Shown here piece after piece: positions 8,453 through 16,871 of a DNA stretch of 64,000 nucleotides. Source of the stretch: Gemmatimonadaceae bacterium (GTDB taxonomy: Bacteria > Gemmatimonadota > Gemmatimonadetes > Gemmatimonadales > Gemmatimonadaceae); contig JBBJNV010000002.1 of NCBI GenBank assembly GCA_037721215.1, positions 1 to 64,000 on the forward strand, read 5' to 3'. The notes below the pieces were generated by a model, which saw only the letters and a program-made list of their open reading frames with translations, was not told the origin of the DNA and searched no databases. The number at the start of each line of letters is the position of its first letter. Within the stretch, counting starts at the first letter, position 1. The translations under genes were made by a program, and so were the position numbers.

Positions 8453-9107
8453 TCATGGAGCCACCCACTCCAGGCGCCGGAGCTCACCGACTGCCCGCGC
8501 CCGGGTCTGATCAGTATCCTGCATCACACCAACAGCGGTAATTGGGGGCGGCCTCCGGCGCCAGATCCGCCGATAGTCGGCGAACGGCTTCACCGTGTTC
8601 TCCCCCCAACGCCCGACATCCGAGTTGCCCCCTACCCGGATCACATGGAGTTTATCGGACACAAAGCTGGGGCGCGTAGTCATTCGGTTCAGACGTCCCG
8701 AAGGTATAGAAAATGACGCGGCTCGATCCGCCGAAAAGCCCGGGTTTTCCAAATACGACATAGACCCGCAGTGGAGAATCATCGGTTTTTTCCTGACGAA
8801 GATCCGCGCCTTGGGGAGCCTGCACAACTCGCCACGACCAGCTCAGCAAGCCCGGAGCTTCCGTCAGCGGAGTGGGCAGCTCACGATAAAACCACGCCGC
8901 GCGACCGGCTCCCTGAACTCTGAGTACGGGCCCTTCGCCGTCGTTGCGCACCTCGATTTCGGGTGCCGACTGGCCGCGGATGTTACGAACTTTCCATCCA
9001 GGGGGGAGCCCGGCCCTGAGAGGCGCGTTCGCCAGCGACAGAATGGCAAACGGCTCGGCCAGCAGGACGCCCAGTAAAACCAGTACTAACCGTATCATGG
9101 CATCCAC
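8453..9107 (-). pseudogene. DUF3047 family secreted protein, interrupted by a +1 frameshift
   Basis: The first frame (from 9107) gives a signal peptide (residues about 4-27) and W-S-W-R-V, S-R-V-I-F-Y-T-F-G segments typical of DUF3047, then stops at 8652. The family C-terminus continues in another frame down to 8453: P-S-F-V-S-D-K-L-H-V-I-R-V-G-G, E-N-T-V-K-P-F-A-D-Y-R-R, and A-V-G-V-M-Q-D-T-D-Q-T. The frames join at a four-G run (8669-8672 on the plus strand); three Gs would restore a protein of about 217 aa, the usual family length. Either a recent mutation, a phase-variable homopolymer or a sequencing error. Confidence 0.8.
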
Positions 9108-9117
9108 AGAGCGATGG

Positions 9118-10611
9118 TCACCGCACTATCCGAAAAAAGAATCGAAACAACCCGAGCACGCGCGGAGTCAGCTTGCGCTTCCGCCACGCATCGGCCGCTT
9201 TGCGAATCACTTCCGCGTGAGTGGGATACGGGAAGATCGCGGCTCCGATCGCAGAGAGTCCGAGCCCCTGCTGCATTGCCATCGACAACTGGGCGATGAT
9301 ATCGCCAGCATGATCCGCAACTAGCGTCGCGGCCACGATCCGGTCGGATCCCTTGTGGAGATGAACCCGCAGGAATCCCTCGTCGTCGCCATCGAGCCGG
9401 GCGCGATCGACGTCGTGAAGGGGAATGGTTACCGCCTCGAATTCATCGCCACCGGCGTTCACCGCCTCCCACTTCATCCCCACATGCGCCAGCTCAGGCT
9501 GCGTATAGGTGCACCACGGAATCACGAGATCAGTCACCTTCTTCCGGCCGAAAAAGAGCGCGTTCTGCACGACCATGCGGGCGTGAGCATCAGCCGCATG
9601 AGTGAATGGCGACAGGGCGGTGATATCCCCGACTGCAAACACCCGCCGATTCGTTGTGCGCAGCCGCCCATCGGTGATGACTCTCCGTTCGTCGAAATCG
9701 ACCCCAGCGGCATCAAGCCCAAGATCCTCGACATTCGGTACGCGTCCACTGGCGACGAGGATTGCGTCTGCCTCCACCTGTTCAGAGCGTCCATTGCGGG
9801 TGACGTGCAGCACGACCGGATTACTGCCAACGACCCGTTCCATCGTGGTACTCGTCAACAGTCGAACCCCGTCTCTCGCCAGCGCCGCCGAAACTACCCC
9901 CGCGGCTTCCGGGTCATCCTTCCCCAGAAGGGTGTCGCCTTGTTCCACTACGGTGACAGCGCTACCGAATCGCGCGAACGCCTGGGCAAGCTCGCATCCA
10001 ATCGGCCCGCCGCCAATAACGGCGAGTCGCCGCGGAACCTCGGCCAGCGAGAAAATAGTCTCATTGGTGAGGAAACCGGATTCAGCAAGGCCGGGGATCG
10101 GCGGGATGGCAGGCCGCGTACCGGTAGCAATGACGGCACTACGAAAACAAAGGTCCTGCCCGTCCACTGCGATCGTGTCGACGCCGGTGAAACGCGCCTG
10201 TCCGAAGAAGACATCGACGCCCAGGTCGCGGAACCGCGATGCACTGTCCAGGCCACTGATGTCAGCGCGGATCTGCCGCATCCTTCGCATAGCGGCCGCG
10301 AAGTCCCGCTGACCCGCAACATCGGGTCCCCCGAAACGCTCATGCGCCGTAGCTGCCGCATGCCATGCGCGTGCTGCTCGCAACAATGCCTTCGACGGCA
10401 CACATCCAACATTGAGGCAATCACCGCCCATCCAGTGGCGTTCTATCAGCGCCGTCGTCGCACCCAGGCCTGCTGCAATAGCCGCGGTGACGAGGCCGCC
10501 TGTACCGCCCCCAACCACGACCATGTGATACCTGTCCTTCGCGCGCGGATTCTCCCAACCCGGCGGATGCACATTCGCGATCCGTGCCTGCTCGGCCGCA
10601 TTATCCTGCAT
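9118..10611 (-). CDS. FAD-dependent pyridine nucleotide-disulfide oxidoreductase (MerA/dihydrolipoamide dehydrogenase-like)
   Basis: A 497-aa flavoprotein of the class I disulfide reductase family. The FAD-binding glycine motif G-G-G-T-G-G is at residues 34-39 and the redox pair is in G-G-D-C-L-N-V-G-C-V-P-S-K (Cys65 and Cys70). A second dinucleotide fold, I-G-G-G-P-I-G-C-E-L-A, follows near residue 200, and the dimerisation domain starts about residue 370. No N-terminal HMA domain is present, so it is not classical MerA; proteins of this kind are often paired with TVP38/TMEM64 membrane proteins, as here. The substrate is unknown. Its 5' end overlaps the upstream gene by 11 nt. Confidence 0.88.
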   Translation of the reverse strand: MQDNAAEQARIANVHPPGWENPRAKDRYHMVVVGGGTGGLVTAAIAAGLGATTALIERHWMGGDCLNVGCVPSKALLRAARAWHAAATAHERFGGPDVAGQRDFAAAMRRMRQIRADISGLDSASRFRDLGVDVFFGQARFTGVDTIAVDGQDLCFRSAVIATGTRPAIPPIPGLAESGFLTNETIFSLAEVPRRLAVIGGGPIGCELAQAFARFGSAVTVVEQGDTLLGKDDPEAAGVVSAALARDGVRLLTSTTMERVVGSNPVVLHVTRNGRSEQVEADAILVASGRVPNVEDLGLDAAGVDFDERRVITDGRLRTTNRRVFAVGDITALSPFTHAADAHARMVVQNALFFGRKKVTDLVIPWCTYTQPELAHVGMKWEAVNAGGDEFEAVTIPLHDVDRARLDGDDEGFLRVHLHKGSDRIVAATLVADHAGDIIAQLSMAMQQGLGLSAIGAAIFPYPTHAEVIRKAADAWRKRKLTPRVLGLFRFFFRIVR

Positions 10612-11284
10612 CGCTCTCTCCGAGCGCGCGCTTGCCCGCCCGAGCCGCGATAACAGCCACCGCTACGGTCGCCAGCAGACCAAGCGCAAGGACGAGATAG
10701 TATTCGGGACCACGCTCGACGTCGCGTCCACCGAGTGCCGTCAGGTCACCTGCAAGTTTCCCATAGTAGACGTAGAGCAGCGTTCCCGGAATCATGCCGA
10801 CCGAGCCGAGGAAGTAGGGAAGGAAACCCACCTTCGAGATTCCGAGCGCGTAATTCAACGCGTTGAAAGGCAGGAGTGGTGACAGCCGCATCAGCACGAC
10901 CATCTTCCCGCCTTCCTTCTCGATGATCTGGTCGATGCGCTGAAATCGTTCGTTCCCTGCAAGCTTTTTCTCCACGACCGGCCTCGCGATATAGCGCGCG
11001 ACGAGAAACGCCGCGGCCGCTCCCAGAGTCGCGCCGATGAAGACATAGATCGTACCCCGAACGAGCCCGAAAATCGCCCCTGCCGCCAGCGTGAGGATCG
11101 AACCCGGCACGAACGCGACCGTCGCTGCGATGTAGCCCGCGATGAATACAACCGGGGCGAGGGGTCCGAGGCTCTCGACCCACATTGCAAAATTCTGAAG
11201 AGGTTCGGCGGCAACGCGGCCGAGCATGAAAAGCAGAGCGATGACGGCGAGGGCGATCGCGCCGCCAACCAGCCAGCGTTTCAT
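10601..11284 (-). CDS. TVP38/TMEM64 family (DedA-superfamily) membrane protein
   Basis: A 227-aa inner-membrane protein. It has an N-terminal helix (residues 5-23), the conserved VTT-domain core with F-V-P-G-S-I-L-T-L-A-A-G-A-I-F-G (about 58-73), the segment V-V-L-M-R-L-S-P-L-L-P-F-N-A-L-N-Y (about 130-146), G-T-L-L-Y-V-Y-Y-G near 170, and a final helix. The family is linked to lipid or undecaprenyl-phosphate handling in other bacteria. It is the first gene of a two-gene operon with the flavoprotein, whose start codon it overlaps. Confidence 0.88.
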   Translation of the reverse strand: MKRWLVGGAIALAVIALLFMLGRVAAEPLQNFAMWVESLGPLAPVVFIAGYIAATVAFVPGSILTLAAGAIFGLVRGTIYVFIGATLGAAAAFLVARYIARPVVEKKLAGNERFQRIDQIIEKEGGKMVVLMRLSPLLPFNALNYALGISKVGFLPYFLGSVGMIPGTLLYVYYGKLAGDLTALGGRDVERGPEYYLVLALGLLATVAVAVIAARAGKRALGESDAG

Positions 11285-11297
11285 CCGGTGAACCCGC

Positions 11298-11966
11298 TCA
11301 CCCGCCTTTCTTCCCCCAGACCTCTTTCAGTCGGTTGTCTCTTCCGCACCGGCTGCGGTAGAACTTGTACCGGACTGGATTCTTCACGTAATAATTCTGA
11401 TGGTATTCTTCGGCAGGGTAGAAGGTGGTTGCAGCGACGATCTCGGTCACGATCGGCTGCTTGAACCGGCCGGACTGTTCGATAGCTCGCTTCGAAGCAT
11501 CGGCGGCGTTGCGCTGATCCGCACCATGATGAAAGATTGCCGACCGGTACTGCGATCCCGCATCGCAGAACTGGCGATTCGGTGTGAGGGGGTCGATGTT
11601 GCGCCAGAATACATCGAGGAGTCTGGCGTAGCTGATTTTGGCCGGATCGTATTTCACCTGGACTACTTCGGCGTGGCCGGTGCCACCGGCGGAAACCTGG
11701 TCGTAGGTGGGATTGGCCACGCTTCCCCCGATGTAGCCCGAGGTTGTCGATACTACCCCATTGAGCTTGTCGAAGGGGGGCTCCATGCACCAGAAGCAGC
11801 CGCCGCCAAACGTCGCAACCTGCAGCGCCTGGGCGTTGGCAGGAGTGTCGCGGGAGAACTGCTGTGCTCGAGCCTCGCCGGCACTCCCGCTCGCAAGCGT
11901 AACCATCAGCAAACCGACAGCTCCGTTAAGGAAACTTCTTCGTTCCAGAAATGTTCGTCGTTCCAT
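11298..11966 (-). CDS. msrA: Peptide-methionine (S)-S-oxide reductase MsrA, exported
   Basis: Repairs methionine-S-sulfoxide in proteins. The 222-aa product has a twin-arginine-like or Sec signal (E-R-R-S-F-L-N-G followed by a hydrophobic stretch, residues 7-34), so it probably acts in the periplasm. The catalytic motif G-G-G-C-F-W-C-M-E-P holds Cys57. Conserved G-Y-I-G-G, G-H-A-E-V-V, Q-Y-R-S-A-I and a C-terminal resolving cysteine region follow. ATG 11966 is chosen for its AAGAGG ribosome-binding site 5 nt upstream. It is divergent from the ynjF-like fusion gene. Confidence 0.93.
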   Translation of the reverse strand: MERRTFLERRSFLNGAVGLLMVTLASGSAGEARAQQFSRDTPANAQALQVATFGGGCFWCMEPPFDKLNGVVSTTSGYIGGSVANPTYDQVSAGGTGHAEVVQVKYDPAKISYARLLDVFWRNIDPLTPNRQFCDAGSQYRSAIFHHGADQRNAADASKRAIEQSGRFKQPIVTEIVAATTFYPAEEYHQNYYVKNPVRYKFYRSRCGRDNRLKEVWGKKGG

Positions 11967-11997
11967 TGTTGCCTCTTCTCGTAATTCGTTATGACTT

Positions 11998-12012
11998 AGC
12001 ATGACTCATGCT
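11998..12012. promoter_or_regulatory. Perfect 7-bp palindrome in the msrA / ynj-like divergent promoter region
   Basis: AGCATGA-C-TCATGCT is a perfect inverted repeat with one central base. It sits 32 bp upstream of msrA and 115 bp upstream of the fusion gene, where an operator controlling either direction would be expected. No regulator gene lies next to it. Binding function is inference. Confidence 0.4.
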
Positions 12013-12126
12013 TAACGCCCCAGTACTGCTATCGGTTCCCTCGGCCGCCTCCGTTTCCGGAACGATTTTCACTCACCGCGGGTTCAGCTGTCGTCGGCCG
12101 GCGCCTAATTTCCGCAAATTCGACCC

Positions 12127-15100
12127 ATGCTTGACCCGGTTCTGAGGAAAGTGAAGGATCGCGTGCTCGGAGGTGTCGCACGTGCGCTCGGCGAGTGGCT
12201 AAGTCCGAACGCCTGCTCGCTGCTATCTCTTGTTGCAGGCGGGGCGGCGGTTCTGGCCGCGTTCCGCCTGGCGTATCTAGCGGCACTGGGTCTTTGGCTA
12301 TTGAATCGGCTCCTCGACGGGCTCGATGGTTCGATTGCCAGAGTTCACGGGCGACAAACCGACTTTGGAGGTTATCTCGACATCCTCATCGACTTCGCGA
12401 TATACGCCGCGGTGCCCGCCGCGATCGTACTGGGCATGCCGCGCAACGATAACGCATATGTGGCACTGGTGGCGCTGCTCAGCAGCTACTTCGTGAACGC
12501 GGCATCGTGGATGTACCTGTCGGCGATTCTCGAGAAGCGAGGTCGTGGAGCCGCCGCGCAGGCCGAACAAACTACAGTGACCATGCCGCAGGGGCTGATT
12601 GGTGGGAGCGAGACCGTAATCATGTACACCGTCTGGTTGCTCGTTCCAGGATATATCACGAGCCTCATGTCTGTCATGGCGGTGCTGGTCGGACTCACAA
12701 TTCTGCAGCGGATTGTATGGGCGTCCCGCAATCTGGCGACGATGTCGCCTCCCGCGACGGAGGCGGTGGCCAACAAACTTCGCGGCATCGTTGCCTGCGG
12801 AGCGATCCTGTGTGTCAGTTTCGTGACTCCGAGTACGATTGAAGCACAGCAGAATGCTTTCGTCGTTGGGGCCATCAGGTCGTCGACTGGCGCGCCTGTC
12901 AGCTCAGCGAGCGTCCGAATCACGATTCCATCTCGGGCGAGCGAACTCGCCGCCGTCGTCCCCGTAGCCACTGACGGCTCTGGCCGATTCAGACTGTCGG
13001 TTCCAGGCTCTGTCGCAGGAACAATCACTTTCACTGCGCCTGGTTTTCAGCCCGCCAGTATCGCTCTTTCACCTCTGGCGACCGGCGCCACGCGAGAGGT
13101 GACGGTCGTGCTTTCACCCGTTTTTGCGCTTGACGCAGTGACGGTAGTCGCGGCGCCCGAGCGTCCGTTGCTCAACACCAGAGACGCAGTTACCGGAGGC
13201 TCTGTCGAGACGGCGGAGCTGCAGAGTCTTCCATCCGATGCGCGTAATCCAATCTCACTTGCGTTCACGATCCCCGGCGTTGCTCAGGCCACGGGCTTTT
13301 TCGGCGATGCGCCGCTGCTCACCATCAACGGTGCCAACTCGCTCTACACCCAATACAACATCGACGGGCTCGATAACAACGAGGGCTTTCTTGGCGGACC
13401 GCGCGTCGAGTTTCCGCTCGCTGGGATGCGCCGGCTGACGGTTCACGCCAACAGCTACTCGAGCGAGTGGGGACGCAGCTCCAACGGCGTGGTGAACATC
13501 GAGTCCCGGGCCGGTACGACTCGGCGCGGTGGCGAGATTTTCGGCTATAGCCGGCCAGGCATTCCGGTCGACGCAAGGCCGCGTTTTGCACCGGCAGGTA
13601 TCGATCCCGATGGCTTCCGGCGCACGCAGGTGGGTGGCGCAATCGGCGGCCCCCTCGTGCGCAACCGTACTTTCGCCTTTGCCACAGCCGAGTATTCCAG
13701 CGAGAGCGAGGACAGAATCGGATCGACCGCCCAGACGATGTTTCTGGGAACCGAGCTGAGGGAGACTCTGAAACTCTTCGCGCGTATTGACCACGGCTGG
13801 TCGTCGTCGCAGACGACTACGCTGAGGTTTGCGTCCAGCGACGTCAGTCGCGCAGGGCAGGGGGGCGGAACGGTGGTGCCCGAGGCAGACATCACGACGC
13901 GACGCATCGGATCGATCACGTCAGTCACCCATGCGAGCGCATTGCGGAGTGGCGATGCAACCAACTCGCTTTCCGCTCAACTTGGCACCTTCCACTGGTT
14001 CTTCCCGCCCACCCAAAGCGGCTTCGCGACGCCGCAGGTCACGATCGTTGCGCCCGATTCCCTGACGGTGCAGGCAGTGGTTGGATCGAGCAACTTCATA
14101 TTCAACGAGCGTGAGACCCAGCTCCAGCTTCGCGACGTGTTCGAGACACGGGTCGGCGAGCGGCATTCGCTTCGCATCGGCGCCGACGTTACAGCGAGCC
14201 GGTTTCGGCTGGATGCATCGGGCACCAATCCCCGAGGTGCGTACACGGTCATCAACGATGGCAACATTACTCCGACCGGACTTTTCGTTTCGATTCGCGA
14301 TGTGCCCGCTGACGTACGGGTGCTGAGCTACACGATTGACGCGAATCCGCAGCAGGTGAACCTCACCCAGACTCTTTACGCCGCATTTGTCGAGGACGTG
14401 TGGAGAATTACACCGTCCATTACGGTAAACCTTGGGTTGCGATGGGATTACGATGACATCACGTCCCGCGGGGCCAGTACGCCGGACCTCGACAATTTTC
14501 AGCCACGCGCGAGCTTCAACTGGTTCGCGACTCCCGAGACTGTGATTCGGGGCGGCGCGGGGATCTACACCGGTAAATTCCCGTACGCTGTTTATTCAGA
14601 CGCTGTCCAGTTTGGCCCTGAGGGGAACTCGGTCGTAACGCTGCGTGGCCGTCAGTTTCCTCCACCGCGCCTGGGCGAAGGACCGACGGCGGGTCAGCTC
14701 GGAGCGCTTCGGGGCATGTTTCCCCCCCGCGAGATTCGCGAGACGTTCGCACTCGGCCTCGAGCAGCCCGAGAGCCGCCAGCTGTCGCTCGGTTACCAGC
14801 GGCTGCTCGGCGCCTCGTGGGGACTGTCGGTGGACGCAGTTGTGATCGACACGCGAAATCTGCCCCGCTCGTTCGATCTGAATCCGAACCTCCGCGCCAG
14901 GACCGCTGCAGATACGGTGAACCGAGCACCTGAGACCGGTGATGCATTTCGGCCGGTGACGCCCGCAACCAACGCGTTTCGGCGGCTTACCACCACCGAA
15001 TCAGGCGGACAGAGTAACTACGCTGGCCTTTACACGAATGTCAGGCGGCGCATCACCGACGGTACGGCGCTCGAGGCAACCTGGGTATGGTCACGGGCAC

Positions 15101-15621
15101 GCAACAATACCGAAGACATCAACTTCAACGCGTCATACGCGAATGACTTCGACGCCGAGTGGGCCGATGCGATCAACGACCGTCGTCACAAGGTGTCGCT
15201 GAGAGGAAGTCGTCAGGTCCTTCGACGAGTGCTGTTGGGGGGCATCGTCGATTATCAGACCGGCACACCCATCAACCGGATAGCCCTCTTCCGCGATCTG
15301 GATGGATCGGGCGACATTTTTGGTAATGGATTCGTCGGTAACTACGATCGTTTCGCTGGAGTTCCACGAAATGGCGAGCGGTTGCCGGCCTCGACGCAGG
15401 TTGCGCTGAGTGTGGATTATGGAGTGCCGATCGGGATTGGCGCGCTCGACCTGAGAGCGGATGTCTTCAACCTGTTCAACACCCGCGTCGTATCAGGATT
15501 CGCAAACGGAATCCCCGGCGGCGGACCTCGTACGCAGCTGGGACGGCCGGGCGATCCCGTTGTCTTCAGGAACGCCGGGCCATCGCGACAGGTTCAGTTC
15601 TCGGCTCGATACTCATTCTGA
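12127..15621 (+). CDS. YnjF-like CDP-alcohol phosphatidyltransferase fused to an Oar-like TonB-dependent receptor
   Basis: One uninterrupted 1164-codon frame holds two proteins. Residues 1-205 match the CDP-alcohol phosphatidyltransferase fold, closest in my memory to E. coli YnjF: N-R-L-L-D-G-L-D-G near 60-68 and the full catalytic pattern D-x2-D-G-x2-A-R-x8-G-x3-D-x3-D at 64-89. Residues 217-240 form a signal peptide-like helix ending T-I-E-A. Then come a carboxypeptidase-regulatory-like domain (about 243-320), a TonB plug (about 345-450, with Y-N-I-D-G-L-D-N-N-E) and a long beta-barrel ending in Y-S-F. An ATG at 12742 (codon 206) could start the receptor separately, but no good ribosome-binding site precedes it. 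A ynjB-like gene follows 35 bp later. Confidence 0.85.
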   Translation: MLDPVLRKVKDRVLGGVARALGEWLSPNACSLLSLVAGGAAVLAAFRLAYLAALGLWLLNRLLDGLDGSIARVHGRQTDFGGYLDILIDFAIYAAVPAAIVLGMPRNDNAYVALVALLSSYFVNAASWMYLSAILEKRGRGAAAQAEQTTVTMPQGLIGGSETVIMYTVWLLVPGYITSLMSVMAVLVGLTILQRIVWASRNLATMSPPATEAVANKLRGIVACGAILCVSFVTPSTIEAQQNAFVVGAIRSSTGAPVSSASVRITIPSRASELAAVVPVATDGSGRFRLSVPGSVAGTITFTAPGFQPASIALSPLATGATREVTVVLSPVFALDAVTVVAAPERPLLNTRDAVTGGSVETAELQSLPSDARNPISLAFTIPGVAQATGFFGDAPLLTINGANSLYTQYNIDGLDNNEGFLGGPRVEFPLAGMRRLTVHANSYSSEWGRSSNGVVNIESRAGTTRRGGEIFGYSRPGIPVDARPRFAPAGIDPDGFRRTQVGGAIGGPLVRNRTFAFATAEYSSESEDRIGSTAQTMFLGTELRETLKLFARIDHGWSSSQTTTLRFASSDVSRAGQGGGTVVPEADITTRRIGSITSVTHASALRSGDATNSLSAQLGTFHWFFPPTQSGFATPQVTIVAPDSLTVQAVVGSSNFIFNERETQLQLRDVFETRVGERHSLRIGADVTASRFRLDASGTNPRGAYTVINDGNITPTGLFVSIRDVPADVRVLSYTIDANPQQVNLTQTLYAAFVEDVWRITPSITVNLGLRWDYDDITSRGASTPDLDNFQPRASFNWFATPETVIRGGAGIYTGKFPYAVYSDAVQFGPEGNSVVTLRGRQFPPPRLGEGPTAGQLGALRGMFPPREIRETFALGLEQPESRQLSLGYQRLLGASWGLSVDAVVIDTRNLPRSFDLNPNLRARTAADTVNRAPETGDAFRPVTPATNAFRRLTTTESGGQSNYAGLYTNVRRRITDGTALEATWVWSRARNNTEDINFNASYANDFDAEWADAINDRRHKVSLRGSRQVLRRVLLGGIVDYQTGTPINRIALFRDLDGSGDIFGNGFVGNYDRFAGVPRNGERLPASTQVALSVDYGVPIGIGALDLRADVFNLFNTRVVSGFANGIPGGGPRTQLGRPGDPVVFRNAGPSRQVQFSARYSF

Positions 15622-15656
15622 TCCTGCGTATTGCTGCGAACGCGGGTACTTCCCCG

Positions 15657-16871
15657 TTGATTGCTCGAGGCGTTGCGATTGCAGCAACGTCGCTTACGAT
15701 GGCTTGCGGGGGCGAGTCGTCGAAGCGTCAGATATCCGAATCCAGCCCATGGGACAGTGTCGTCGCGCAAGCACGCGGGACGACCGTGCAGTGGCGGATG
15801 TGGCGCGGTGATCCCTCGATCAATGCCTACATCGACCGCTGGGTTGCTCCGCGGCTGGCGCGCGATTACGCGATTACGCTCACCACCGTCGATGGCCAGG
15901 GTCCGGCGATCGTCAACCAGCTCGTGGTGGAGCGGGAGGCGCGGGCGCGCGGATCCGCTGACCTCATCTGGATCAATGGTGAAACCTTCAACAACCTGCA
16001 GAAGGAGAAGCTGCTCTACGGACCGTGGGCTCACCGCCTTCCAGCCGCCGCTTATGTGGACAGTTTGTCGCCAATCGTGATGCGCGATTTCGAGGAGCCC
16101 ACCAGAGGCTTCGAGTCCCCATGGGGCCGCGTTCAGTTTACGCTGATCTACGATTCAGTGCGAACCCCCCTTCCACCTCGCACTATCGCTGATCTCGGCC
16201 GGTGGATTCGCGCGAACCCCGGACGGTTCACGCACGATCAGCAGTTCACCGGAACCACTTTTCTCAAGTCGGTGATGTATGCGGAGAATGGCGGAGTCAA
16301 AAAATTCGAGGGTGGGTTCAGCGACGAACGCTATGCGGAAGGAAGCCTGCGATTATGGAGCTGGCTGGACGGCGTGCGTCCTTTCTTCTGGCGGCGAGGA
16401 AAGACTTACCCGGCCGGAGTCGCCGACCTCCACCGGCTGTTCGCCAATGGTGAAGTCGATTTCACGATGTCGTACAACGAGAATGAAGTAATCACCAAGG
16501 TTCGCCAGGGCGTACTTCCACGGACCGCCCGCGCACTGGTACTTCGCGACGGGAGCATTGCCAACACTCATTTCGTTGGGATACCATATAATTCCCCGAA
16601 CCCTGCGGGAGCGATGGTTGTCGCCAACTTTCTCCTCTCCCCCGAGGCGCAACTGGAAAAATTGCGGCCGGAAGTCTGGGCCGATGGAACGGTGCTCGAT
16701 GCCGGGAAGCTGCCTCGGGAATTATCTGCCCGTTTCGCTGCCATGCAGACCGATGTGCGCGGGGTTCCGCGCGACACGCTGAGGCGCTACGAAGTGCCCG
16801 AGGTCGCACCGGTATACACCGAGCGCATTGCGAGGGACTGGAAAGCGCGGGTCCGCGCGAACACGAGGTGA
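15657..16871 (+). CDS. YnjB-like ABC transporter substrate-binding lipoprotein
   Basis: A 404-aa extracellular solute-binding protein of the YnjB (COG4134) type. The N-terminus is a lipoprotein signal with lipobox L-T-M-A-C (Cys17). Conserved YnjB-like segments include A-D-L-I-W-I-N-G-E-T-F near residue 100, a stretch F-E-S-P-W-G-R-V-Q-F around 150 that is typical of the family, and N-S-P-N-P-A-G-A-M near 315. The start is a TTG at 15657; no closer ATG precedes the signal peptide. It lies between the fusion receptor and the permease genes, as first component of the inner-membrane importer. Confidence 0.85.
   Translation: MIARGVAIAATSLTMACGGESSKRQISESSPWDSVVAQARGTTVQWRMWRGDPSINAYIDRWVAPRLARDYAITLTTVDGQGPAIVNQLVVEREARARGSADLIWINGETFNNLQKEKLLYGPWAHRLPAAAYVDSLSPIVMRDFEEPTRGFESPWGRVQFTLIYDSVRTPLPPRTIADLGRWIRANPGRFTHDQQFTGTTFLKSVMYAENGGVKKFEGGFSDERYAEGSLRLWSWLDGVRPFFWRRGKTYPAGVADLHRLFANGEVDFTMSYNENEVITKVRQGVLPRTARALVLRDGSIANTHFVGIPYNSPNPAGAMVVANFLLSPEAQLEKLRPEVWADGTVLDAGKLPRELSARFAAMQTDVRGVPRDTLRRYEVPEVAPVYTERIARDWKARVRANTR

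Noticed and set aside
8652-8654. Stop in the DUF3047 gene as another recoding site
   Set aside because: The stop is TAA and the C-terminus continues in a different frame, so it is a frameshift, not stop recoding.
9355-10653. 432-codon open frame on the plus strand opposite the flavoprotein
   Set aside because: Antisense to a well-recognised reductase; charged, low-quality composition with no domain. High GC makes such shadow frames common.
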